Source of the DNA: Mucilaginibacter jinjuensis
Lineage (GTDB): Bacteria > Bacteroidota > Bacteroidia > Sphingobacteriales > Sphingobacteriaceae
NCBI RefSeq assembly: GCF_028596025.1
Contig: NZ_CP117167.1
Span: 2,976,001 to 3,040,000 of the forward strand
DNA length: 64,000 nt
Direction of reading: 5' to 3'
The translations under genes and the position numbers were made by a program. Positions 35,524 to 43,727 of this stretch are shown here, piece by piece; the first letter of the stretch is position 1, and each line of letters opens with the position of its first letter. The notes beneath the pieces are model-generated. The model did no database searches and had not been told where the DNA came from. It saw only the letters and a program-made list of their open reading frames with translations.

Positions 35524-35571
35524 ATGAAAAATTTAAACATGAATTGGTGGTGGCTTAACGAGAGATCGTAA
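35524..35571 (+). CDS. trpL: trp operon leader peptide with Trp-Trp-Trp
   Basis: A 15-codon frame reading MKNLNMNWWWLNERS and ending in TAA at 35569-35571. The three tandem TGG codons are at 35545-35553. In a 15-residue peptide, directly upstream of tryptophan biosynthesis genes and of a terminator hairpin, this is the hallmark of ribosome-mediated attenuation. An inner ATG at 35539 could also start it (MNWWWLNERS); both keep the Trp run. Too short for routine gene callers. Confidence 0.85.
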   Translation: MKNLNMNWWWLNERS

Positions 35572-35638
35572 GGCAATCCCGTTTGTGTATATTTTATAAA
35601 ATATTTCAAAGGTTGCCTAAATGGCGACCTTTTTTTTT
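35571..35638 (+). promoter_or_regulatory. trp attenuator: antiterminator and terminator
   Basis: Terminator: arms 35608-35617 and 35623-35632 (aaaggttgcc with ggcgaccttt, one G-U), followed by T through 35638. Antiterminator: aggcaatc at 35571-35578 can pair with ggttgcct at 35611-35618, which removes the terminator 5' arm. A ribosome stalled on the Trp codons would leave 35571-35578 free, so antitermination results. A ribosome at the stop codon would cover it, so termination results. A palindrome atattttataaaatat (35588-35603) lies in between. Confidence 0.78.
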
Positions 35639-35639
35639 G

Positions 35640-35737
35640 ACTGCCCCCCAGCCCCCTGAAGGGGGAGCAGAAGTACTAACCAGGGAATATATTTATAACA
35701 CTAAAAACCAAATTCCTCCTTTAGGGGGTTAGGGGGC
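35640..35737. repeat. G/C-run inverted repeat before trpD
   Basis: ctgccccccagccccctgaa near 35641-35660 pairs imperfectly with the G-runs ctttagggggttagggggca ending at the trpD start codon (ATG at 35738). It separates the attenuator from trpD and reaches its first base. Confidence 0.65.
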
Positions 35738-36730
35738 ATGAAAGCGATACTAAATCATTTATTCGAACACAAAACATTCAGCCGCGAGCAGTCAAAAGAT
35801 ATCCTGACCAACATTGCGCAGGGTAAATACAATAATTCGCAAATGGCTGCATTTATGACGGCTTACTGCATGCGCAGTATCACTGTTGATGAATTGGAAG
35901 GTTTCCGCGATGCGATGCTTGACTTATGTTTACCGGTTACTCTTGAACAAGATAGCCTGATAGATCTTTGCGGCACCGGTGGCGATGGTAAGGATACTTT
36001 TAATATTTCTACCCTGGCTTCTTTTGTGGTGGCTGGAGCAGGTTATCATGTGGCTAAACATGGTAATTATGGTGTGTCATCAGGCTGTGGTTCATCAAAC
36101 GTGATGGAGTATCTAGGCTATAATTTCACTAGTAATGCCGATGAAATTAAGCATAGCATGGATCGCTCTAATATTTGCTTTTTGCATGCCCCATTATTTC
36201 ATCCGGCTATGAAAACTGTTGCGCCTATCCGCAGGGAGTTGGGTGTAAAAACGTTTTTCAATATGCTGGGTCCGCTGGTAAATCCAGCTAAACCAAAGAA
36301 TCAACTGGTAGGGGTTTATAATCTGGACCTGGCGCGTTTATACGCTTATCTGTATCAAAAATCTGATGCCAATTACACCATCGTAAATGCATTGGATGGT
36401 TATGATGAAGTTTCGTTAACAGGTGATTTCAAAACATTTTCTGCCGAAGGCGAAAAGATCAATAGCATAGAAAATCTGGGCTTTGATAAACTAAATCCAC
36501 TGGCTATTGCTGGCGGGCGTACCGTTAGTGATTCGGCTGCTGTATTCACCACTGTGCTGAATGCCGACGGTACCGATGCTCAACATAATGTAGTATTGTG
36601 TAATGCTGCGCTGGCTATCCGGACCATCAATCCCGATAAATCATTTGGCGATTGTTTTTACGAAGCCGAATCATCATTACTGGGCAAAAAGGCACTGGCA
36701 AGTTTCAAAAACCTGATAAACGCTAACTAA
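35738..36730 (+). CDS. trpD: Anthranilate phosphoribosyltransferase
   Basis: 330 aa. Transfers phosphoribose from PRPP to anthranilate, the second step of tryptophan synthesis. Motifs: LCGTGGDGKDTFNIST (about 77-92, PRPP binding), KHGNYGVSSGCGSSNVMEYLG (about 108-128), and FNMLGPLVNPAKP (about 180-192). Start ATG at 35738 comes directly after a G-rich repeat without a visible ribosome-binding site. trpE and trpG, which usually precede trpD, are not found upstream; the attenuator takes their place. trpF follows after one base. Confidence 0.95.
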   Translation: MKAILNHLFEHKTFSREQSKDILTNIAQGKYNNSQMAAFMTAYCMRSITVDELEGFRDAMLDLCLPVTLEQDSLIDLCGTGGDGKDTFNISTLASFVVAGAGYHVAKHGNYGVSSGCGSSNVMEYLGYNFTSNADEIKHSMDRSNICFLHAPLFHPAMKTVAPIRRELGVKTFFNMLGPLVNPAKPKNQLVGVYNLDLARLYAYLYQKSDANYTIVNALDGYDEVSLTGDFKTFSAEGEKINSIENLGFDKLNPLAIAGGRTVSDSAAVFTTVLNADGTDAQHNVVLCNAALAIRTINPDKSFGDCFYEAESSLLGKKALASFKNLINAN

Positions 36731-36731
36731 A

Positions 36732-37367
36732 ATGAAAATTAAAGTTTGCGGATTAAAAGACCCCGAAAATATTAAAGCCGTAGCTGCTTTAAAGCCTGAT
36801 TATATGGGCTTTATTAACTACGGCCTAACGCCAAGGTTTATCGGTAATTTGCCTGTAAATGTACTGCAAGGTTTGCCTCAATCAATCCAAAAAACGGGTG
36901 TGTTTGTAAATGATTCGCTCGAGAATATTGGTGGGTTAATTAAAGAATATGGCTTTGATGTGGTACAGTTACATGGCTATGAGAACCCCGAGTTTTGTGA
37001 GGTGCTTAAAAAGCGTGTAACAGTTATAAAAGCCTTCGGGATGGAGGAGGATTTTAATTTTGCACAATTAGAACCTTACGTTGGCCACGTTGATTACTTT
37101 TTATTCGATACCAAAACGCCCAAACATGGCGGGTCGGGGAAAACCTTTAATTGGCAAATCCTGCATAAATATACATTGGATGTACCGTTTTTTTTAAGCG
37201 GGGGATTAAGTCCCGATAATATTGAACAGGTACTAACCATCAAACATCCGCAGTTTTATGGTGTTGACCTCAACAGCAAGTTTGAGACCTCGCCGGGGAT
37301 AAAAGATCTAGAGAAACTAAGCAAAGCATTTGAATTATTAAGACAATCTGCTACAAATGAAATATAG
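36732..37367 (+). CDS. trpF: Phosphoribosylanthranilate isomerase
   Basis: 211 aa TIM barrel. Conserved start [15 protein letters not shown] with catalytic Cys at about 5, [14 protein letters not shown] (about 76-89), [19 protein letters not shown] (about 121-139, containing the catalytic Asp) and [11 protein letters not shown] (about 153-163). Isomerises PRA to CdRP. The next enzyme, TrpC (indole-3-glycerol-phosphate synthase), is missing between trpF and trpB and must be elsewhere. Overlaps trpB by 11 bases. Confidence 0.95.
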   Translation: MKIKVCGLKDPENIKAVAALKPDYMGFINYGLTPRFIGNLPVNVLQGLPQSIQKTGVFVNDSLENIGGLIKEYGFDVVQLHGYENPEFCEVLKKRVTVIKAFGMEEDFNFAQLEPYVGHVDYFLFDTKTPKHGGSGKTFNWQILHKYTLDVPFFLSGGLSPDNIEQVLTIKHPQFYGVDLNSKFETSPGIKDLEKLSKAFELLRQSATNEI

Positions 37368-38538
37368 CGTAAACGAACAGGGCTATTACGGAGATTTCGG
37401 CGGGGCATATATCCCTGAAATGTTGTACCCCAATATCGAAGAATTAAGGCAGCAATACAATGCCATCACCAATGATCCTGCTTACAAAGCCGAGTTTGAT
37501 GCTTTGCTGAAAGATTATGTTGGCCGCCCTTCGCCATTATACCTGGCTAAACGGTTATCTGAAAAGTATGGCGCCAATATTTATCTTAAACGTGAGGATC
37601 TGAACCATACAGGTTCGCACAAGATCAATAACGCCATAGGACAGATATTACTGGCCGAACGTTTAGGCAAAAAACGCATAATTGCCGAAACAGGGGCAGG
37701 GCAGCATGGTGTGGCAACAGCCACTGTTTGTGCGCTTAAAGGTATTGAATGCGTTGTTTACATGGGCGAAATTGACATGGAACGCCAGGCCCCAAACGTT
37801 GCCCGTATGAAAATGCTGGGCGCTAAAGTGGTTCCGGCAACATCAGGCAGCCGCACGCTTAAAGATGCCACTAACGAAGCCATGCGCGACTGGATTAACA
37901 ACCCGCTTGATACGCATTACATCATAGGTTCGGTAGTAGGCCCATACCCGTATCCCGAAATGGTGGCAAGGTTTCAATCGATTATCTCTTTAGAAACCAA
38001 AAAGCAATTACTGGAGCAAACCGGTAATGAACTGCCTGATTATGCACTGGCTTGTGTAGGTGGCGGCAGTAACGCTATGGGCATGTTCTACCATTTTTTG
38101 GATGATGAATCAGTTAAGCTAATTGCTGTAGAGGCTGCAGGTTTAGGTGTAGATAGCGGGCATTCTGCTGCTACTTCTGTACTGGGTAAAGAAGGTGTAT
38201 TACATGGCAGCCGTACTATATTGATGCAGACAGATGATGGTCAGGTTATCGAGCCATACTCAATTTCTGCGGGTTTGGATTACCCGGGCATTGGTCCACA
38301 GCATGCACATTTACATAAAGTTAAGCGTGCCGAGTATGTGAGTATTACCGATGATGAAGCCTTAAATGCAGGCTTATTACTGTCGCAACTGGAGGGGATT
38401 ATACCGGCTATTGAATCGGCGCATGCATTCGCTTATTTAGAGAAAATGACCTTTAAGCCAGGCGATAATGTAGTGGTATGCCTATCAGGCCGTGGCGATA
38501 AAGATTTAGATACTTACATAAAGCACTTTGGATATTAA
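37357..38538 (+). CDS. trpB: Tryptophan synthase beta subunit
   Basis: 393 aa, TrpB1-type length. PLP lysine in the segment [15 protein letters not shown] (about 82-96), glutamate in [13 protein letters not shown] (about 107-119), phosphate-binding GGGSNAMG (about 229-236), and the C-terminal CLSGRGDKD. Joins indole with serine. Its ATG lies inside the end of trpF, so the two are probably translationally coupled. A 96-bp gap with a tandem repeat separates it from trpA. Confidence 0.97.
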   Translation: MKYSVNEQGYYGDFGGAYIPEMLYPNIEELRQQYNAITNDPAYKAEFDALLKDYVGRPSPLYLAKRLSEKYGANIYLKREDLNHTGSHKINNAIGQILLAERLGKKRIIAETGAGQHGVATATVCALKGIECVVYMGEIDMERQAPNVARMKMLGAKVVPATSGSRTLKDATNEAMRDWINNPLDTHYIIGSVVGPYPYPEMVARFQSIISLETKKQLLEQTGNELPDYALACVGGGSNAMGMFYHFLDDESVKLIAVEAAGLGVDSGHSAATSVLGKEGVLHGSRTILMQTDDGQVIEPYSISAGLDYPGIGPQHAHLHKVKRAEYVSITDDEALNAGLLLSQLEGIIPAIESAHAFAYLEKMTFKPGDNVVVCLSGRGDKDLDTYIKHFGY

Positions 38539-38596
38539 ATAGTTCAATTGTTCATTAGTTCAGTAGTACATTGGTGTATATGCATCAAACAAGACT

Positions 38597-38628
38597 AATG
38601 AACCAATGAACCAATGAACCAATGAACA
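38597..38628 (+). repeat. Octanucleotide tandem repeat (aatgaacc)x4
   Basis: Four units of aatgaacc, the last ending in a. Together with ttcaattgttcattagttca at 38544-38563 it forms a loose inverted repeat. It lies in the trpB-trpA gap, 7 bases before the trpA ATG. Confidence 0.85.
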
Positions 38629-38634
38629 CAAAAA

Positions 38635-39408
38635 ATGAACCGATTAAACCAACTTTTCAACGAAAAAAATAAAGACCTGTTATCCGTATACTTTACTGCC
38701 GGATACCCGGACTTAAACAATACCGTAGCCATTGCCGAAGCGTTGGAGAAAGCCGGTGCCGATTTCCTGGAGATAGGTTTCCCGTATTCAGACCCAGTGG
38801 CTGATGGTCCGGTTATTCAGCATAGCTCACAAGTGGCTTTGGATGCTGGCATGACGCTTAATCTGTTGTTTGAGCAATTGGGTGAGCTTCGTCAACGTGT
38901 AACCATCCCGATTATCCTGATGGGTTATGCCAACCCAATGGTGCAATATGGTGTAGAACGTTTTTGCCAAAAAGCTGCCGAAGTAGGGGTAGACGGTGTT
39001 ATTGTACCCGACCTACCAATGTACGAGTACGAAATGCTTTACAAGGATGTATTTGCCAAATATAACATCAGCAATATTTTCCTGGTAACACCTCAGACTT
39101 CGGAAGAGCGAATCCGCAAAATAGATGGCTTGAGTAACAGCTTTATATACCTGCTTTCATCGGCATCAATTACCGGTAAAGCCTTACAACTGAATGATCA
39201 GGTGGATACCTATTTCGCGCGTATTAAAGCTATGGAGTTAAAAAATCCAACCATTGTTGGTTTTGGTATTGCAGATAGCAAAGCCTTCAAAAAAGCCTGT
39301 GAATATAATAACGGTGCTATCGTAGGTACAGCCTTCGTTAAGTTTTTAGGGTCGACTCCTGATTATTTGAAGGGTATTAGTGAGTATGTGAAGGGATTAA
39401 AGGAATAA
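38635..39408 (+). CDS. trpA: Tryptophan synthase alpha subunit
   Basis: 257 aa TIM barrel. Motifs: AGYPDLNNTVAIAEAL, LEIGFPYSDPVADGPVIQ with catalytic Glu (about 47) and Asp (about 58), DGVIVPDLPMYEYE, and FGIADSKAFK near 210. Cleaves indole-3-glycerol phosphate to indole and glyceraldehyde-3-phosphate. Last gene of the trpDFBA unit. The family segment usually TPTS-like reads VTPQTSEERI here, which is common in Bacteroidota. Confidence 0.96.
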   Translation: MNRLNQLFNEKNKDLLSVYFTAGYPDLNNTVAIAEALEKAGADFLEIGFPYSDPVADGPVIQHSSQVALDAGMTLNLLFEQLGELRQRVTIPIILMGYANPMVQYGVERFCQKAAEVGVDGVIVPDLPMYEYEMLYKDVFAKYNISNIFLVTPQTSEERIRKIDGLSNSFIYLLSSASITGKALQLNDQVDTYFARIKAMELKNPTIVGFGIADSKAFKKACEYNNGAIVGTAFVKFLGSTPDYLKGISEYVKGLKE

Positions 39409-39437
39409 GTCGTCTATTAAAGCATTTGCCCCACGCG

Positions 39438-39519
39438 CGTCATTGCAAGGAACGAAGCAATCCCTGACTTACAGAGCCGCTCTGTATAGTTCGCGATTGC
39501 TTCGTTCCTCGCAATGACG
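39438..39519. repeat. REP-like inverted repeat (cattgcaaggaacgaag type)
   Basis: Arms 39438-39462 and 39495-39519 are complementary at all but one or two positions, with a 32-base centre that includes agagccgctct. It lies between the convergent trpA and BFN genes. Confidence 0.85.
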
Positions 39520-39532
39520 TTCTAATATGTTT

Positions 39533-40132
39533 TTACGAAGACCTTCTTCTACTCAATTCATCCCTGATCTTGGCAGCCTTTTCGTACGCTTCTTCGCTTA
39601 ATGCATCCTGCAACTTGGTGCGCAATTCATCTTCACTTAATGAACCATAGCTGCCAGTTACCGAGCCTGGGGTTTTCTCTTCCTGTGGTTCGTTCAGATT
39701 TTCGAGGTATACAAAGTCGTTACCTTCTATCACAATGCCTGCGGTAGAGAGGATAAACTCGTAGGTGTAAATAGGGCAGTCAAACCTTACAGCCATGGCA
39801 ATGGCATCAGAGGTACGCGCATCAATTTCTATTACCTTTTTACCATCAGAGCAAATCAGTTTAGAGTAAAAGATCCCGTCGACCAGGTTGTAGATAATAA
39901 TTTCCTGTATGTTGATGTGGTAAGCTTGTGCAAAGCTTTTAAACAGATCGTGGGTGAGGGGGCGGCTTGGGGTCATCTTTTCAATCTCGATGGCTATGGC
40001 TTGTGCCTCAAAACTACCGATAATGATAGGCAGCCTGCGGCGGCCGCTAACTTCGCCCAAAACTAAAGCATACGCGCCCGACTGCGTTTGGCTATAAGAA
40101 AGACCAACAATATCGAGCTTAATTTTCTTCAT
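39533..40132 (-). CDS. Bifunctional nuclease family protein (BFN/DUF151) with UvrB/C motif
   Basis: 199 aa from the ATG at 40132; an ATG at 40147 would add MMGNN. BFN domain at about 1-135: LDIVGLSYSQTQSGAYALVLGE, RRRLPIIIGSFEAQAIAIEIE, RPLTHDLF and IDARTSDAIAMAVRFDCPIY. A C-terminal UVR-like helical hairpin (EAYEKAAKIRDELSRR) follows an acidic linker. The catalytic activity of plant members has been reported, but the bacterial role is not established. It lies downstream of etfA on the same strand, 31 bp away. Confidence 0.9.
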   Translation of the reverse strand: MKKIKLDIVGLSYSQTQSGAYALVLGEVSGRRRLPIIIGSFEAQAIAIEIEKMTPSRPLTHDLFKSFAQAYHINIQEIIIYNLVDGIFYSKLICSDGKKVIEIDARTSDAIAMAVRFDCPIYTYEFILSTAGIVIEGNDFVYLENLNEPQEEKTPGSVTGSYGSLSEDELRTKLQDALSEEAYEKAAKIRDELSRRRSS

Positions 40133-40163
40133 GTTATTACCCATCACAACAAAAAATCCTTTT

Positions 40164-41141
40164 TTATGCCAAAGCTTTATATGCTTTTACCGCATCAATT
40201 AATTTTGGAACAATTTCAAACGCATCGCCAACAATACCATAGTCGGCTACTTTGTAAAACGGTGCTTCGGCGTCTTTGTTGATCACAACAATAACTTTTG
40301 ATGAGCTGATACCTGCCAAATGCTGTATAGCCCCCGAAATACCAATAGCAATATACAAATTTGGACTGACAGCTATACCTGTTTGCCCAACGTGTTCGCT
40401 ATGCGGCCTCCATCCGGCATCCGATACCGGTTTTGAACAAGCAGTAGCAGCACCCAAAAGATCTGCCAACTCCTCAATCATGCCCCAGTTTTCGGGGCCT
40501 TTTAAGCCCCTGCCAGCCGATACCACAATCTCCGCATCAGGTAAAGATACTTTATCTGCCGATTTTATGATCTCTTTTAGCATCGCTTTAAAGTCAGATT
40601 CTTTGCTTTCTACCGAAAAAACTTCTGCTTTAGCGCCTGTTGGGTTTTCTGTAACCTTGTAACTGTTTGCAATTAAGGCAATTACTTTATTGGCCGAAGT
40701 TAGTTCGACGGTGGCAAAAGCTTTACCAGAAAATGCAGTTTTTTTAACTGTGAACTTGTTGTTAGCTGTTTCTGGGAGGGAAACTGCGCCATCAACAATA
40801 CCAGCACCCAGTTTTACAGCCACACGAGGGGCAAGGCCGCGACCAGAAAATGTATTGGAAATAACCATAACATCTGCCTGCTCTGCTTCGGCAGCTTTGG
40901 CAATCACAGAAGCGTAGGCCTGGTTCACAAAGTTTTTAAGGTTATCTGCCGATACGTTTAAAATTTTGTGTGCTCCGTAGTTGCCGAGCGTGTTTAATTC
41001 GTCAGCACTTACGTCGCCGATAGAGATGGCTGTAAGCGTTGTATTATTTTGATCTGCAACGGCACGGGCATAAGAAACGGCTTCGAAAACCGATTTCTTG
41101 AATTTTCCACCCGCATTTTCTGCATATACTAAAACCGACAT
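40164..41141 (-). CDS. etfA: Electron transfer flavoprotein alpha subunit
   Basis: 325 aa. N-terminal part VLVYAENAGGKFKKSVFEA. The C-terminal FAD-binding half has VSAGRGLKGPENW (about 207-219), the segment ATACSKPVSDAGWRPHSEHVGQTG (about 232-255), and IGISGAIQHLAGISSSKVIVVIN (about 266-288). With EtfB it passes electrons from acyl-CoA and other dehydrogenases to the quinone pool through ETF-QO. The gene is 29 bp after etfB in the same transcript. Confidence 0.96.
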   Translation of the reverse strand: MSVLVYAENAGGKFKKSVFEAVSYARAVADQNNTTLTAISIGDVSADELNTLGNYGAHKILNVSADNLKNFVNQAYASVIAKAAEAEQADVMVISNTFSGRGLAPRVAVKLGAGIVDGAVSLPETANNKFTVKKTAFSGKAFATVELTSANKVIALIANSYKVTENPTGAKAEVFSVESKESDFKAMLKEIIKSADKVSLPDAEIVVSAGRGLKGPENWGMIEELADLLGAATACSKPVSDAGWRPHSEHVGQTGIAVSPNLYIAIGISGAIQHLAGISSSKVIVVINKDAEAPFYKVADYGIVGDAFEIVPKLIDAVKAYKALA

Positions 41142-41170
41142 AGGGTTGATTTTTTGTTTAAATAGATAGA

Positions 41171-41908
41171 TTAGATGACTTTGGCTTCGTTATGTAACAG
41201 ATCAACCAGTTTGGCTACATCATCGGCGGCAATCAACTTTACCTGTCCGCGTGGGGCAGGCGTTTCATAACTGATAATCTCAGAGAAAGTTTTAACCTCA
41301 ACAGGTTCAACCACGGCCAAAGGTTTGGTACGCGCCGACATAATGCCGCGCATATTCGGGATCTTAGGTTCGGCAACACCTTCTGCAGTACCGGCTACAA
41401 ATGGGAAGGGGATGGTCAGGATTTCCTTACCGCCTTCAATTTCGCGTTCTACAGTTGCTTGTGTGCCGTCCACATCCAGCTTCTTAATAATAGACACCGA
41501 TGGAAGATCCAATAACTCACCCAACATAGCGGCTACTTTAGAACCATTATAGTCGATAGATTCGCGGCCGGTTAGTATCAGATCAAATTGGTGTTGCTTT
41601 ACGTACTCTGCAATTTGTACGGCTACAAAGTAAGCATCATGCGCAGGGGCGTTAATACGTACGGCATCTGTAGCGCCAATAGCCAGTGCTTTGCGGATGG
41701 TTGGCTCATTAGCAGCTTCGCCAACGTGTATCACTGTTACTGTGCCATTACCTCCGTCTGTTAACTCAATAGCGCGGGCCAAAGCAATCTCATCATACGG
41801 GTTAATAATAAATTGTACGCCTGCTGTATTAAATTGGGTGTTATTAGCGTTAAAGGTTACTTTTGTAGTGGTATCTGGTACGTTACTAATACATACTAAG
41901 ATGTTCAT
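41171..41908 (-). CDS. etfB: Electron transfer flavoprotein beta subunit
   Basis: 245 aa. Family start MNILVCISNVPDTTTKV, then INPYDEIALARAIEL (about 36-50), a nucleotide-binding segment DLILTGRESIDYNGSKVAAML (about 110-130), and the EtfB signature VEREIEGGKEILTIPFPFV (about 153-171). Holds AMP structurally in known members and partners EtfA. First gene of the etfB-etfA pair, divergent from the TPR gene. Confidence 0.96.
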   Translation of the reverse strand: MNILVCISNVPDTTTKVTFNANNTQFNTAGVQFIINPYDEIALARAIELTDGGNGTVTVIHVGEAANEPTIRKALAIGATDAVRINAPAHDAYFVAVQIAEYVKQHQFDLILTGRESIDYNGSKVAAMLGELLDLPSVSIIKKLDVDGTQATVEREIEGGKEILTIPFPFVAGTAEGVAEPKIPNMRGIMSARTKPLAVVEPVEVKTFSEIISYETPAPRGQVKLIAADDVAKLVDLLHNEAKVI

Positions 41909-41955
41909 TATATCATAGGTTTTTACAAAGGTAATTAAAAAAGGAAGAGTTTAAA

Positions 41956-42300
41956 ATGGAGCAATCGCGTTTAGAAAAGCTGTTGGAATTTCTTAAAAAT
42001 GAGCCCAATGACGAGTTTTTGCAGTATGCTTTGGCCACCGAATACCTGCGTTTAGATGATAAGGAAACAGCCCTGAACTATTACGAAGGCCTGGTGACCA
42101 ATCACCCGGATTATGTTGGCACCTACTACCATTTAGGCAAGCTTTACGAAAGCCTTAACCGCAAGGAAGACGCTGTGGCCACTTATCAGAAGGGTATGGG
42201 GGCTGCGCGTGCCGCAAAAAACAACCATGCACTATCTGAGCTAAATTCGGCCTATATGCAGGCCAGTGGCTTGTACGACGATGATGATGACGACTATTAG
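41956..42300 (+). CDS. TPR-repeat protein, 114 aa
   Basis: Two to three tetratricopeptide repeats: EFLQYALATEYLRLDDKETALNYYE in two halves (about 20-45), VGTYYHLGKLYESLNRKEDAVATYQKG (about 55-82), and a third partial. The tail ends in a run of Asp residues (YDDDDDDY). TPRs mediate protein contacts; partners unknown. It lies upstream of the chromate-transporter gene, 11 bp or 35 bp depending on the start there. Confidence 0.87.
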   Translation: MEQSRLEKLLEFLKNEPNDEFLQYALATEYLRLDDKETALNYYEGLVTNHPDYVGTYYHLGKLYESLNRKEDAVATYQKGMGAARAAKNNHALSELNSAYMQASGLYDDDDDDY

Positions 42301-42311
42301 CCTATAAATTT

Positions 42312-43511
42312 TTGACCAAACGACATCTACTTTTTATGCGCGATGCGCTGCTATATACGTTTACGGCCTTTGGCGGTCCGCAGGCGCATTTAGCCGTTTT
42401 GCTGCGCGAATTTGTAGAGAAACGTAAATACATAACCGAAGCCGAGCTGATGGAGCTCAACGCCCTGTCGCAAATGTTGCCAGGCCCGTCATCAACCCAA
42501 ACGCTGGTAGGTATCGCCTGGAAGGTGGGTAAGCTGCCGCTGGCTTTAATAACTTTCTTAATCTGGGTGTTACCTTCTGCCGCTGTAATGTGCATAGCAG
42601 GGCTTAGTTTTAAAGCGCTTGCTCAGGGTACCCATTTTGACGAAATTATACGCTACATCCAGCCCATTGCAGTAGGTATTGTGGCTTATGCCGCTTTTAG
42701 CTTTGCACAGCGGATTTTAAAAACACGGGTAAGTGTTATGCTGGCTATATCATCAGTTATTGCTACGTTGATTTTGCAAAACCCTTATGCCTTTCCTTTA
42801 TTGGTTTTGATGGGAGGGATAGTCTCTTCAGCCCTCGAAACCCAGCCACAAGAAAATGAGCTGCGGGTAAAGTTATTCTCAAACGTTAACCCGAATAAAA
42901 TTGCCTATTTCATTGGTATCCTGCTTTTATTTGCAGCATTGGGTGCTTTGATTAATAGAACCTCGCCATTCAGTTTACCTATCCGTTTATTCGAGAACTT
43001 TTACCGTAACGGTATCCTGATTTTTGGGGGAGGGCAGGTATTGGTACCGCTGATGTTCACTGAATTTGTAGAATTGAAGCATTATCTCACTAATACCGAA
43101 TTTTTATCCGGCTATGCTATTCAGCAAGCTTTACCGGGGCCAACGTTTGCGTTTACATCGTTTCTGGGTACGGTTACCATGGCTAATAAAGGCTTCGGGC
43201 TTTGGGGGCAAATTACCGGGGCTATTGTGGCCGTGATAGGGGTAAACTTGCCTGGCTTAATTCTCATCCTTTTCATCGTCCCCTTTTGGGAAGATCTGAA
43301 AAAGATAACCCGGATCCGTAATTCGCTAAGCGGTATTAATGCCGTTGCAGTAGGCTTTATGATAACTGCCTTTATATTACTGGTTAAACCGTTTGGCGTA
43401 AATTGGCTTTTTTACGGGATTATGGTAGCTACTTTCCTGTTACTGAAGTTTACTCGGATTAAAACACCTGTTATTATTGTGATTGGGGTTTTGGTGGGGT
43501 GGTTCTTTTAA
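42312..43511 (+). CDS. chrA: Chromate transporter family protein, ChrA (two CHR domains)
   Basis: 399 aa with two tandem CHR domains. Each carries the family pattern: AFGGPQAHLAVL and NALSQMLPGPSSTQ in the first (about 15-60), and FGGGQVLVPL and YAIQQALPGPTFAFTSFLG in the second (about 235-285). About 10-12 hydrophobic helices. Family members export chromate or sulfate-like anions. The start is uncertain: TTG at 42312 gives eight more residues than the ATG at 42336; the latter starts MRDALLYTFTAFGG. Confidence 0.9.
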   Translation: MTKRHLLFMRDALLYTFTAFGGPQAHLAVLLREFVEKRKYITEAELMELNALSQMLPGPSSTQTLVGIAWKVGKLPLALITFLIWVLPSAAVMCIAGLSFKALAQGTHFDEIIRYIQPIAVGIVAYAAFSFAQRILKTRVSVMLAISSVIATLILQNPYAFPLLVLMGGIVSSALETQPQENELRVKLFSNVNPNKIAYFIGILLLFAALGALINRTSPFSLPIRLFENFYRNGILIFGGGQVLVPLMFTEFVELKHYLTNTEFLSGYAIQQALPGPTFAFTSFLGTVTMANKGFGLWGQITGAIVAVIGVNLPGLILILFIVPFWEDLKKITRIRNSLSGINAVAVGFMITAFILLVKPFGVNWLFYGIMVATFLLLKFTRIKTPVIIVIGVLVGWFF

Positions 43512-43517
43512 CCTACT

Positions 43518-43615
43518 CGTCATGCTGAACTTGTTTCAGCAACCCACTTGCTATGTAGGCGAATGCAAAGTTTTAGACCTGTCCTGTGGGGTGCCGAAAC
43601 AAGTTCGGCATGACG
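43518..43615. repeat. REP-like inverted repeat (gtcatgctgaacttgtttcag type)
   Basis: Arms 43518-43541 and 43592-43615 pair with few mismatches. The same word appears at 54290-54390. It lies after chrA. The rest up to 43727 is AT-rich with short repeats of cactcatt. Confidence 0.82.
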
Positions 43616-43727
43616 GGCGGAAAAAGAAAATGAGCAAGTAATTAAAAATATCAATCACTTACTCATTCAAAATTTTATTAGATAGAACGGCTACTCACTC
43701 ATTCACCACTCAAAACTCACAACTAAA

